A stretch of 64,000 nt of DNA from Colocasia esculenta. Lineage: Eukaryota; Streptophyta; Magnoliopsida; Alismatales; Araceae. Numbering within the stretch: position 1 is the first letter of the stretch; every line of letters starts with the position of its first letter. Shown in pieces: positions 1 through 10,893 of the stretch. Position numbers and translations under genes: made by a program. Below the pieces are notes generated by a model. The model was not told the origin of the DNA. It saw only the letters and a list, made by a program, of their open reading frames with translations, and ran no database searches. The stretch is from contig CM024766.1 in assembly GCA_014218235.1 (NCBI GenBank), positions 67,693,207-67,757,206 on the forward strand, written 5' to 3'.

Positions 1-200
1 GGTTATGTTTCAATCCCTCAACACACATAACATCCTCTATTAAATCCTTTTCTTTTGTTCCTATGATTCCACATCCTATAACTTTTCCTGTTCCATTATC
101 ACCATATGTGACTTGACCAATTTCACTTATGAGACTTGTAAATAATTTTCTGTCTCCTGTCATAAGTCTTGAGCACCCACTATCCAAATACCATTTGAAT
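1..200 (-). pseudogene. A1 pol start: copia aspartic protease fragment
   Basis: On the minus strand this reads a pepsin-like retrotransposon protease start: WYLDSGCS, then MTGDRKLF, then TYGDNGTGKVIG. The catalytic triplet DSG lies near 171-185. The A3 copy has the same block at 24633-24827. Such proteases cleave the Gag-Pol precursor inside the virus-like particle. The histidine of the usual SRHMTG motif is replaced (SRLMTG). The reading frame continues out of the window, so integrase, RT and RNase H of this copy are not visible here. Confidence 0.8.
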
Positions 201-224
201 GCTCTCAGACACTCTTGCAAACAG

Positions 225-2006
225 AATTAAGTTAAGACTTTTGGTACCCAAATTTTTTGGGTCTTTGATGGTTAGTTTTTGGAATCCAATGCAAGTGTCT
301 AGTGGTGCAGGTGCTAACTGTGTGTCCTAATTGATTACAATGACTGTAACATAAATCATATGTATGCTTTGAATTTGTAGTGTTATGAGTTTTAAGTTTC
401 TGTTTGTAAACATATTGATTAACCTTTTTATAATTTTTAATTACCTTTTCTTTTTTCAAACTTAGGGGTTGGGTATTTTTCAGGATACACAATTTTGTCT
501 ACATTTATTAGAGGTGTACATCCTACTGTATATTTCTTTTTACCTGTTCTTGCACCTTTTAGTTTTACAACTAAGGATGTTTTGCAATTAGTTAATTTGT
601 CTATAGATGCTCTCAAGTAATCATTTTCTTCTCTCAGTTTTTTTTGTTATTTTTTAGTTCATTTAGATTTGTTTCGAGTTCCATAATTTTACTGTTTTTA
701 GTCTTTAAATCTTCACATACTAGCTTATTTGTTCTTTTAGTTTCAGCTAGGTGCTTCCTAATCTTTCTACTTTATTTTTTAGAAAAGTATTGAAATTTTC
801 TTAGTTTATTAGATTTAATTTAACCACATTCATTTGTTTAACTACAATTTTATATTTGTCGTATAATTCATTAAATGTGTCTTCTAGACTATCGGAATCA
901 AATTCTGAACATGAAGTAAATGATGTTTCAGAAGTTACCTGATCTAGTCCTGCTACGAGGGCCAGATTTACTTGTTCTTCTTCTAATTTTGAGCTTGAGG
1001 TGTCTGAACTTGTTGCTTCCTCATTATCCAAAATTGCTACCATTACTTTCTTCTTATATTTTCTAAATTTTCTTTCTTTGCCTTTCTTTTTCTCATGTTT
1101 GTCAGTCTGATATTTTCTTTTGAGCTTTGGACATTCAGTTTTGAAGTGTTCCGATTGCTTGCATTCGTAACAAGTTGGTTCTTTGCTTTTCTTATCCTTC
1201 TTGAAGTATCTTTTGGATCCATACTTCTTATTATTAGCAAGAATTCTCTAAAGTTTTTTGGACAACATTGCTTCATCATTACTGTCTTCAGATTTTTCCT
1301 TTGAGTCTTCAGAAGATGAAGAAGAGGAATCTGCAACCTTCAAAGCATTTGACATTTTTTTTCAAAGAACTTTCAAAAAATCTTTCCATATTAATTTCAT
1401 GAGCCATTAGAGAACCAATTAATTTATCAATAGAAAGTTCTGTAAGATCATGCGCCTCTTCAATAGCAGTGACTTTGGGAGTCCAGGAATGAGTTAATGT
1501 TCTAAGAATTTTTCTGACTGTTTCTTCATTTGTGAGATTCTTACATAATGAACTTAATCCTACTATTATATTAGTAAATATATTATACATTTGAGTAATG
1601 TTTTCATTAGGAAACATTTTAAACTATTCATATCGAGAAACAAGAATATCTATTTTAGTTTGTTTAACTTTATCAGTTCCTTCATATGTTACTTGTAGTT
1701 TATCCTACATTTCTTTTGCAGTTCTACATGCGGATAACTTATTAAATTCTCTTTTAGATAATGCACAACATAAATAATTTTTAGCTTTATAGTTTAGAGA
1801 CATATTTCTTTTATCAGCTATAGATAAGACAAAGGTACCATCAGCAAGTATAGCAAAATCACCTTGCTCTATTACTTGTCATAGATCAAAGTATGTGCCT
1901 CGGATGAAGCATTCAATTCTCTTCTTCCAGTACTAATAATCTTCACCATCAAATAATGGTGGTCTTGTAACGGCTATCCTTCATAGTTGTGAGCTTCAGC
2001 TGTCAT
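225..2006 (-). pseudogene. A1 gag, broken
   Basis: This is a Sirevirus-type Gag, the structural protein that packages element RNA. In minus-strand order it holds a short start (MTAEAHNYEG near 2006), a UBN2-type core with the block KVTAIEEAHDLTELSIDKLIG (about 1309-1617 and upstream), a CCHC knuckle CYECKQSEHFKTEC near 1125-1170, an acidic and coiled-coil region (801-1043), and a second knuckle near 300-345. The second knuckle has Tyr where A2 and A3 have Cys (CYSHC instead of CCSHC). Several in-frame stops and frame changes make it non-functional. A2 gag is its closest relative in the window. Confidence 0.85.
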
Positions 2007-2043
2007 CTCTTCTCAAATCTTTCGATTCTTCTGAGAAGACTTC

Positions 2044-2055
2044 GCTCTGATACCA
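2044..2055 (-). other. A1 primer-binding site
   Basis: The minus strand reads TGGTATCAGAGC, complementary to the 3' end of plant initiator tRNA-Met. It sits two bases from the LTR end (CCAACA), the normal copia layout, and fixes the strand of A1. Confidence 0.92.
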
Positions 2056-3469
2056 CTTGTTGGTTGAGATGGAGCTTTAGATGTCCTAGAGGGGGGTGAA
2101 TAGGACTTTTTGCACTTTTAAAATTTATTTAAAAGAAGATAACACTAGACGGTATTGTTAGTCCTTAGTATAGTATGTGTAAAACAAGTGAAAAGTTTGG
2201 CAGAAATAATCACACAAAGTGCACAAGGAATTTATCCTGCTTTGGACCTCCTTTCAATCAGGAGTCCTACATCCAGTCCCCAAACACCCCTTATAATTTT
2301 TAACTAACTGCCAAGAACACTTGGCCTTCTCTCACCAGAGAGGTATTACAACCCACTTGCTCCTACGCAAGTCTTCCCTTCACAGAGGGGTATTACAACC
2401 ACCTACAATTGTAGGTCTTCCCTTCACACAACACTGAAAAGAATAGAATGTGTCTGCTCAGAGAATGAGCAAACACAGAAGATTAGAAAGAGATTACAAA
2501 TAAGAATGACTATTCTAACTCTTTCAGACTCTAAAAGGGTGGACTAAGAAGATCTAGAACAAAGAATGCCACCCAAGAACTTCTAAAAACAAGAGAGCAG
2601 GAAGTCGAAGCTTGAGCAGTTGGCTCTCTTGAGATCTTGTGAGCTTCTCTCTTTTCTTTATGAGTGTAGAATGTAGTCGTGTATGCTCATACACATGTAT
2701 GTTTCACTCTATGTATGTATATGTATGTATTTCAAACATCAGCTTCATATATATGCTGCATTCTTCAGCTTCCTGTTGAGAATGTATCCATTTGAATTTG
2801 AACGTTGGGTCTTGAGACTTGAGATGACTATCATCAGATCATCAGACCTTTGAGTCTTTGAGTCTCAACGGCTTCTAGGCTATATTGGTAGCTGCATGGT
2901 TCTATTTCAGATAGCTTTTCCTAGATACCTGCAAACACCATACTATGTCTCTTCTTTTTCTCGGGGTTAGTCTTGTGAGATATAAAATAATATGAGGAGG
3001 TAAGGGACAAGTAGTTTCTATTAGATATCTATCAGTTCCAGATAGACAGACAGCCTGTCCTTTGAATAGTACAAAGTTAGGTGAGCATTCAAGAGGAATG
3101 GACACCTGCTTACAGTACCACTGAAAAGGGACTTTTTCATAAAATCTAGGAACTGGATATTCTGAAGGATGCTAACACATGTCTTTGTAAGACACGTAAC
3201 ATTCTGAAAAAGATAAACTATGAAACTGATCTTCAGAGATGACATGAAACATTAAATAAAAGAATAGAGTAAGTACAAAGCACATTGGATAAATTATTGT
3301 ATAGATAACAAGGAGAATGTCATAGTGTACATCAGGTGTTCATTTGTTGTTCATTAAATAATTCCATAAGAATTAAAACATAAATCGTACTAATAATATA
3401 TTAATAGTTCTACAAAAATAATAACAGTTACTTAAAAACATCTAAGTTCCATTGATAACAGAAATCGAT

Positions 3470-4173
3470 ACCTTCGACTTTCCAAGAGTCAGAGTCCTTC
3501 AATAGTTCAGCAGTTGATATCATACTTCGACTTTAGAAGAGTCGGAGTAAGATCAAGGTAGTGAGATGGACTTCAACTATAGAGAAGTCGGAGTAGGTAC
3601 CATACTTCGACTTTTCAGAAGTTAGAGTGGAATGATACAATCGATGTGGACATAGAAGACTTCGACTGTAGAGAAGTCGGAGTAGGTGCCGGAGTGGGTA
3701 TCATACTTCGACGTTTCAAGAGTCGGAGTCAGTATGATATATGTATACGCTGTGGACTAAGAAAAATTTTCACAGATCAAAATATTGTCGGTTTAAGTGA
3801 ACTTCGTATATGACGAAGTGTAACTTCGGATGTACATAAATTAGCGGTGTCAATCGAAGTTGAAACTTCAGAAATGACGAAGTTAACTTCGTATATGACG
3901 AAGTTAAACTTCAGATGAATAGAAATCAACATTGTTGGTCAAAGTTGAAACTTCAGATATGATGAAGTTAACTTCGTATATGACGAAGTTAAACTTCGGA
4001 TGAATAAAAATCAACATTGTCGGTCGAAGCTGAAACTTCGGATATGATGAAGTTAACTTTGTATATGATGAAGTGTAACTTCGACTGAACACGACTAAAA
4101 ACATGCATGAAGAAGTGCCAGCTTCGGATATGACAAAGTGGACTTTGGATATGACAAAGTAGACTTCGGATAT
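3470..4173. repeat. A1 LTR tandem array (ACTTCG/CGAAGT words)
   Basis: Two repeat types follow one another. From about 3470 to 3730 there are units around CTTCGACTTT..AGAAGTCGGAGTA. From about 3790 to 4173 there are units around AACTTCGTATATGACGAAGTT followed by AAACTTCGGATGAATA. Many words are self-complementary, so the array has many small dyads. The array continues for one unit after the A2 insertion (49977-50030). Confidence 0.8.
4169..4173. repeat. Target site duplication of A2, left copy (GATAT)
   Basis: GATAT directly precedes TGTTGAACC, the A2 LTR start. The identical GATAT follows the last CA of A2 at 49972-49976. Confidence 0.92.
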
Positions 4174-4479
4174 TGTTGAACCACTCTTATATTTTACCAT
4201 TATATTTTGATGATAACATATATCTTTTGGTGATAACAAAACTTATGATTAATCAAATATTATTAAATATATTTAATATTATATTTTTTAATAAATATAA
4301 ATTTATGTGATTAATTAAATATTAAATATATTTAATACCATGTTTTTCTAATAATAAATTAAATATCATGTTTTTCTAATAAATATAAATTTATGGCATT
4401 ATTGTTGTGTGATTTGCACTAAAAAGCTAAATCGATGTCCATTCAATATACATCGATTTTAGTTCACAAAGTGCCACAT

Positions 4480-4930
4480 CGATTTGCTTGAAAACATGGA
4501 TTTGCTCTCATAAAGATTTGATAAGTGAAACATGGATTTGCTCTCACATCGATTTGCTCTCATAAGGATTTGATAAGTGAAACATGGATTTGCTCTCATA
4601 AGGATTTGATAAGTGAAACATGGATTTTCTCTCACATCGATTTACTCTCATAAGGATTTGATAAGTGAAACATAGATTTACTCTCACATCGATTTGCTCT
4701 CATAAAAATTTGATAAGTGAAACATGTATTTGCTCTCATAAGGATTTGATAAGTGAAATATGGATTTGCTCTCACATCGATTTGCTCTCATAAGGATTTG
4801 ATAAGTGAAACATGGATTCACTTGAAAACATGGATTTGCCTCAAACCTGGATTTGCTTCAAACATGGATTTGCTTCTCACATGGATTTCATAAGTGAAAC
4901 ATGGATTCACTTGTAAAACTTGGATTTCAA
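4480..4930. repeat. A2 5' LTR tandem array
   Basis: Imperfect direct repeats are built from GGATTTGCTCTCA, TAAGGATTTGATAAGTGAAACAT and ACATCGATTTGCTCTCA. The number of units differs between this LTR and the 3' LTR (8530-8910), so the array has changed length after insertion. Confidence 0.9.
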
Positions 4931-5243
4931 CATGGATTTCACTTAAACATCAATTTCCTTATATTTCAAAATGCTTTTGGCATCTAGTGAAAAGTCAAAT
5001 ATATTTTTGACAGAAGATCTCTTTTATCTTTCCAGATATCTTCTCTCTTGTCAGAACAAAAAGAGCTTACCTACCACTTCTGGATGACAGCAGAAACATA
5101 GAGGTATGAGCCTTTTTGACAGAAACACTCTTTTATCTAAACACTTTCTTCTATGCTTGCAGACCTCGTAGACCACAAAATATCAGAAGAAAGAGAAGAT
5201 GAGCAACGGTTAGAACTCCAACGGATTTATTCAAAGCTGCTCA

Positions 5244-5251
5244 TATAAAAG
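5244..5251 (+). promoter_or_regulatory. A2 5' LTR TATA box
   Basis: TATAAAAG lies in the middle of the LTR, downstream of the repeat array, where the U3/R boundary is expected. The 3' LTR has the same box at 9224-9231. Confidence 0.65.
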
Positions 5252-5997
5252 ATGAAGCAAGGCTGAAGAAGACATAGAGCTTTCCTAAAGATCTTAAAGG
5301 AGTGTCCATCCTGTGAGGAACCAAAAACTCCACATACACTCAAAGGAAAAGAGAGAAAGAGCCTGAGCCCAAGAAGAAGTGTTCAAGCAACTGAAGCACT
5401 CAAGCATTCAAGCACCTTCTCCTCTCTTCACTCTCTCTATGTGTATCTTTGTAATCTGGGGAGAGAATCTTTTCGCTGAGAGTCTCATTTAGTTGGTGTT
5501 CATCTGTTTCAACTCTCAGCGTTGTTCTTTCTTTTCTAAGAAAGATCTTTGTCCAGCTGTAGGACTATATACAGTGTAGAACCTAGCTAGGGGTTTGTGT
5601 CTAGCAGAACCATACTGGGGTTTGTACCAGGAGGTTGGCTTCTTGACTTGTAAAAGAAGTGGGATGCCTTCTTCCCGGGAAAAAGAAGAAGACCAGCTGG
5701 GGTGCTAGGTGTTGTATTGTCCTTGAGGGGGACGGTACCCTTAGTTAGTTAAAGCCCAAGAGGTTGCTTGGGGATTGGACGTAGGACTTCCATGTGGGAA
5801 GGGCCGAACCATGATAAATTCCTTGTGTCCTTTGTGTGATTGTTTATTTACTTCCACACTGCTACTCTTTATCACACTAAACTAACCAAACTTTTATGTG
5901 ATAATTTTCTGTGTTTAAGTTTCTATTTTAGATTTCAGAAAAACCTATTCACCCCCCCTCTAGGTTAGCTTGCTGCCATACCAAAAGGGCCAACAAG

Positions 5998-6009
5998 TGG
6001 TATCAGAGT
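5998..6009 (+). other. A2 primer-binding site
   Basis: TGGTATCAGAGT follows the LTR after the dinucleotide AG. The last base is T rather than the usual C. It pairs with initiator tRNA-Met. Confidence 0.9.
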
Positions 6010-6057
6010 GAGGTTCTCTGATTAACCAAGAAGATCTAACAATCTTAGAGAAGATCC

Positions 6058-7823
6058 ATGGCAGCTCAAGGATTTGTTGAAGGTCATCAGTCATCAGACC
6101 TCCACTCTTCGACAGAGAAGATTACCAATACTGGAAAATGAGAATGGAATGCTTCATTCGAGGCACAAACTTTGATCTGTGGCAGGTAATAGAGGTAGGT
6201 GATTTTGGTGTTGTTCCTGTTGTAGGTACCACTGCTATTATAGTAGCTGATAAGAATAAACAATCTCTAAACTTTAAGGCTAAGAACTACTTATGTTGTG
6301 CCTTATCTAAAAAGAAATTTAGTAGAGTATTCACTTGTAAATCTGCTAAAGAAATGTGGGATAAATTACAGATAACCTATGAAGGAACAGATAAAGTAAA
6401 ACAAACTAGGATAGATATTCTTGTTTCACAATACGAACAATTTAAAATGCTTCCAAACGAAAACATTACTACTATGTATAATAGATTTTCAAGCATAGTA
6501 GTATGTTTAAATTCTCTTGGTAAAACTCTTTCTAATGAAGAAACCGTTAGAAAGATACTTAGGTCTTTAACTCTTTCATGGACACCTAAAGTAACTGCTA
6601 TTGAAGAAGCCCATGACTTAACCAAACTTTCTATTGATAACTTAATAGGTTCCCTCATGGCACATGAAATTAATATGGAGAGACTATCTGAAAGCTCATC
6701 AAAGAAAAAATGTACTAATGCTCTTAAAGTTACAGCTACTCCTTCCACTTCTTCTTCTTCTAGTTCCAAAAATGCAGATTCTGAAGACAATATGATGTAC
6801 TGTCCAAGCTTCAAAAAATTCTCAAGAAGAAGAAAAATGGATCAATAAGGATTCAAAAGAAAGAGAAAAAGGAGATAGAATCAGTCTGCTATGAATGTAG
6901 AAAATCTAGTCATCTTAGACCAGATTGTCCTAAACTAAGGAAGGCTGGTCAACTAGAAAAATCCAAAAAGAAGCACAAGAAATTCAAAAGAAAAGCCATG
7001 GCTGTTGCTTGGGAAAATGATGAGGCCACAACTTCAGAATCATCAAGCTCAGAATCTGAAAAGGAGCAGGAATGTCTAGCCCTCATGGTAGGACTAGATG
7101 AGGTACATTCTAACTCATCTTTTGATTCGTGCACTGATTCATGATCAGAATCTGAAGACTTAGAAGAAGTCTTTAATGAACTATATGAAAAACATAAAGG
7201 TGTTGTAAAAGAATTAAAATTTTGAAAAGCAACATCACTTGCTTAGATAACACCAATTCTGATCTTAAATCCGAAATGGAACAATTAGAAAAATAATTAA
7301 AGGAAAGTAAAAATAATAATTATCTCTTGAATGAAGAATTAAAAAGTAAAAACAATGAAAAATTAGAGTTAGAAGAAAAATTAAAAATGCTAATTGAAGA
7401 AAATCTTTATTTAAAAGAATCAGTTAGAAAATTAACTAAAGGGAAAACATCTTTAGCCCTATGCTTAAAAGAATCAAAATATGGAAATAATAAACAAGGG
7501 CTTGGATACATACCTCCGGAAAAAGAAAAACAAGCCATAATTCCAGAAAAATACCATTTACCGAAATTTGTAAAAGAAACCAAGTTGCCTTAGAAAAAGA
7601 CTCATGTAAAGAAAAGGTTTCCAAAAATTATGTTCTAAACAAACATTACAAAGATAATAAGAACTACAAAACAAATTATATTCATTGCTGTTCACATTGC
7701 AATAAATTAGGACACATAGTAAACACCTGCACAACAAGGCACTTAGTATGGATTCCGAAAGGATATTTTTATGCATCTAACCATCAAGGACCCAAAAAGA
7801 TTTGGGTACTTACGTCTGAATAA
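6058..7823 (+). pseudogene. A2 gag, broken
   Basis: The start is ATG at 6058 (MAAQGFVEG), as in A3 (MAAQGNFEG). A frameshift near 6095-6105 precedes the long open part 6138-6848, which holds the UBN2-type core (NEETVRKILRSLTLSWTPK). A second frameshift near 6800 comes before the first knuckle CYECRKSSHLRPDC at 6887-6928. A stop at 7142-7144 interrupts the acidic tail, then a Lys/Glu-rich coiled coil (about 7160-7450) follows. The second knuckle CCSHCNKLGHIVNTC is near 7687-7730, and the frame ends with WVLTSE and a stop at 7821. In autonomous relatives gag runs into protease; here it does not. Confidence 0.87.
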
Positions 7824-8223
7824 GTTGTTTGCAGAATAGCCTTAGAGCATCAGGAACAAAGAATGCTCAAGGCACTGGTGACTGCCAGCTCTTCATCCAA
7901 CTCATATCTGAAGAGGGAGTAGTCATTGATTTATTTTTAAATTTTAGTATTACTAACAATTATTTATAAGTCTCATTCATGTGGAGTCTCTCATTCAGGG
8001 GGAGCACAAACTAAGGGAGAGTTATTCATTTTTGTCAAACATTATTGAACCCCTCAACGGTAAGAAATTTTCACAAAGGGGAGAGAATGCTTGGTAAGAT
8101 CCTTCCTTTTTGGTTAGTGACAAAAAGGGGGAGAGTATGCATTATCTATGAATTTTCTGTATTTTCTATGCCTATAGTATTTTTGTCAGAAAACTTTCAT
8201 AATTTTTGTCATCACGGGGAGAT
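7824..8223 (+). other. A2 3' non-coding region with several polypurine tracts
   Basis: No gene is visible. Purine-rich blocks occur at 7997-8006 (AGGGGGAGCA), 8075-8086 (AAAGGGGAGAGA), 8122-8135 (AAAAAGGGGGAGAG) and 8214-8222 (ACGGGGAGA), the last abutting the 3' LTR. Multiple polypurine tracts upstream of the 3' LTR are a known Sirevirus feature. The last one is the likely plus-strand primer. Confidence 0.75.
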
Positions 8224-9574
8224 TGTTGAACCACTCTTATATTTTACCATTATATTTTGATGATAACATATATATTTTGGTGATAACAAAACTTATGATT
8301 AATCAAATATTGTTAAATATATTTAATATTATATTTTTCTTAATAAATATAAATTTATGTGATTAATTAAATATTAAATATATTTAATACCATGTTTTTC
8401 TAATAATAAATTAAATATCATATTTTTCTAATAAATATAAATTTATGGCATTATTACTATGTGATTTGCACTAAAAAGCTAAATCGATGTCCATTCAATA
8501 TACATCGATTTCAGTTCACAAAGTGCCACATCGATTTGCTTGAAAACATGGATTTGCTCTCATAAGGAATTGATAAGTGAAACATGGATTTACTCTCACA
8601 TCGATTTGCTCTCATAAGGATTTGATAAGTGAAACATGGATTTACTCTCATAAGGATTTGATAAGTGAAACATGGATTTGCTCTCACTTCGATTTGCTCT
8701 CATAAGGATTTGATAAGTGAAACATGGATTTGCTCTCATAAGAATTTGATAAGTGAAACATGAATTTGCTCTCACATCGATTTGCTCTCATAAGGATTTG
8801 ATAAGTGAAACATGGATTCACTTGAAAACATGGATTTGCCTCAAACATGGATTTGCCTCAAACATGGATTTGATTCTCACATGGATTTCATAAGTGAAAC
8901 ATGGATTTCAACATGGATTTCACTTAAACATCAATTTCCTTATATTTCAAAATACTTTTGGCATCTAGTGAAAACTCAAATATATTTCTGATAGAAGATC
9001 TCTTTTATCTTTCCAGATCTCTTCTCTCTTGTCAGAACAAAAAGAGCTTACCTACCACTTCTGGATGACAGCAGAAACATAGAGTATGAGCCTTTTTGAC
9101 AGAAATACTCTTTTATCTAAACACTTTCTTCTATGCTTGCAGACCTCGTAGACCACAAAATATCATAAGAAAGAGAAGATGAGCAACGGCTAGAACTCCA
9201 ATGGATTTATTCAAAGCTGCCCATATAAAAGATGAAGCAAGACTGAAGAAGACATAGAGCTTTCCTGAAGATCTTTAAAGGAGTGTACATCCTGTGAGGA
9301 ACCAAAAACTCCACATACACTCAAAGGAAAAGATAGAAAGAGCCCAAGCCCAAGAAGAAGCATTCAAGCAACTGAAGCACTCAAGCATTCAAGCTCCTTC
9401 TCCTCTCTTCACTCTCTCTATGTGCATCTTTGTAATCTGGGGAGAGAATCTTTTCGCTGAGAGTCTCATTTAGTTGGTGTTCATATGTTCCAACTCTCAG
9501 CGCCGTTCTTTCTTTTCTAAGAAATATCTTTATCCAGTTGTAGGACTATATACAGTGTAGAACCTAGCTAGGGG
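8224..9574 (+). repeat. A2 3' LTR, left part
   Basis: It starts TGTTGAACC like the 5' LTR and follows it base by base apart from small changes and a different number of array units (about 8530-8910). It has a TATAAAAG at 9224-9231. It stops after CTAGCTAGGGG at 9574 and resumes at 49571 with TTTGTGTCTAG, exactly as in the uninterrupted 5' LTR. Confidence 0.92.
9570..9574. repeat. Target site duplication of G1, left copy (AGGGG)
   Basis: AGGGG precedes TGTAGCAACC. The right copy at 49566-49570 reads AGGAG, with one base different. Confidence 0.85.
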
Positions 9575-9997
9575 TGTAGCAACCTAAATTTTGTGAAAAA
9601 ATAAAAAATTTAAATAAAGAATTAAAACCTAGCTAAATGGATATTTAAATGAAAAGAGCATTAAATAAAATTCATTAAATGGAAAAGAGTAATGGGCTTT
9701 GCTTAATAGATCCTCTAGAATTTATTGGGTCAAAAATATGAATTTACAAGGGAGAATAATAAGAAAATACTCTAAATTCGGAGTTTAATTATATCCTAAT
9801 TGGAAAGGGGTTATTAAAGCAATAAAAGTGGCAATTAGAGTTGGAATTGGATTCCTAAACCTACCCCATATAGTCTAGCATGAATTTAGATACTATCCTA
9901 ACCCAATTAGAGATTGGAAAGCAAGAGAGGAAATGTGGAGTAGGAAATCTCGTAATTAAGAGGAATTTGAGTAGTAGTAGGAATATGAACTTGTATT

Positions 9998-10006
9998 TAT
10001 ATAAAT
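9998..10006 (+). promoter_or_regulatory. G1 5' LTR TATA box
   Basis: TATATAAAT is followed about 20-30 bp on by a pyrimidine-rich stretch. It is conserved in the 3' LTR at 47049-47057. In this copy it is now separated from the G1 body by the 29 kb insertion. Confidence 0.55.
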
Positions 10007-10888
10007 ACACCTCTTAAACCCTCATGGCCGTCCCTAGCTCGTGCAAAGGGGTTCTTGGACGTGGAGAAGAGGCCAAGGAGGAGGAGAAATCGAGGAGAGG
10101 AAGATCCATCAAGCTTCTTCCTTCGTTCTTGGAGTTCTAAGCCCTAGAAGATAAATAGAGTCAAAGGTAGGCATTCACACGAGCAAAATTAAATTAAACT
10201 CGTCTGTAGGTAGTTCCAATCACCAGGAACAAAAGCCCTCTTGATTCCCTCTTTTCATCAAGCCAATCTTTTGTTCTTGATTTTAGAAGATCTGCAAACA
10301 TGATAACCCCGAGACATCATGTTTAATTCTAAACTCTTTTATACTTGATCCCATGCTACGAAATTTTTACTGTAGATACTTCATGTTGTTAGGGATCTTT
10401 TGCCCCTGAAAGCCCTAATTTTTGTTGAGCATGTTGCTCAAATTAAATCAATATTGCTCTCTGTATCATGTTCGGTGTTACTTGTTATTGTTCATGATCA
10501 AACCATGTTCAATCCATGCTCTCTTTCTAATTCCTATTTACTGGAAGTACTCTCGCATGTCTAGTTTCATTTGCCACTAGTTTCATGATTTTTCATCGTG
10601 TATACAATTAGTTATGATTTTTTGAACGACCCTGTATCAAAATCTGATATTCCTGGACCGCAATCCAAGACAGAGCAGGACTCTGTCAGACTCAGTCCAC
10701 GGACCCGAGAATGCGATGGCCCGACAGGTCACGTTCTCAAGCCTGTCGCGACGCCTCTGCTTGTCACGTTCTGAACGCGACAGTAGCCTACGTCGCGTTC
10801 TGGCCTTCTATTCTGGCAGCCCTGTCGCGACCCGTACAGGACCCTGTCGCGTTCCATCAAGACCCTGTCGCAACCCTTACATGAGTAC

Positions 10889-10893
10889 GTCAC
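10889..10893. repeat. Target site duplication of the B1/B2 tandem, left copy (GTCAC)
   Basis: GTCAC precedes TGCGACGACC. The right copy at 40357-40361 is GTTGC. The undisturbed target in the G1 3' LTR (47941-47945) is GTCGC, so each copy differs from it by one CpG transition. Confidence 0.82.

Larger units (their letters stand above)
2058..4173 (-). repeat. A1 5' LTR, inner part (PBS side)
   Basis: The LTR ends at the PBS with CCAACA on the minus strand (TGTTGG on plus). It contains a TATATAT stretch near 2748-2754 that could be the minus-strand TATA box. It also has the pyrimidine/purine-rich U5 text common to these Sireviruses ('caggagtcctac', 'ccttctctcacc'). From about 3470 it becomes a repeat array. 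It stops abruptly at 4173 where A2 entered and resumes at 49977. Confidence 0.82.
4174..5995 (+). repeat. A2 5' LTR (1822 bp)
   Basis: It starts TGTTGAACCACTC and ends GGGCCAACA immediately before the PBS. Layout: about 250 bp AT-rich start, a tandem array (about 4480-4930), a TATAAAAG box at 5244-5251, and a U5-like end with the cassette 'cacccccc tctagg'. It aligns over its length with the interrupted copy at 8224-9574/49571-49971. That makes it intact and gives a pair for dating. Confidence 0.93.
9575..10893 (+). repeat. G1 5' LTR, left part
   Basis: It starts TGTAGCAACC and matches 46623-47945 of the 3' LTR. A TATATAAAT box is at 9998-10006. From about 10690 it carries dispersed TGTCGCG and CGTTCTG words. 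It is cut after ACGTCAC at 10893, where the B tandem begins. Confidence 0.92.
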
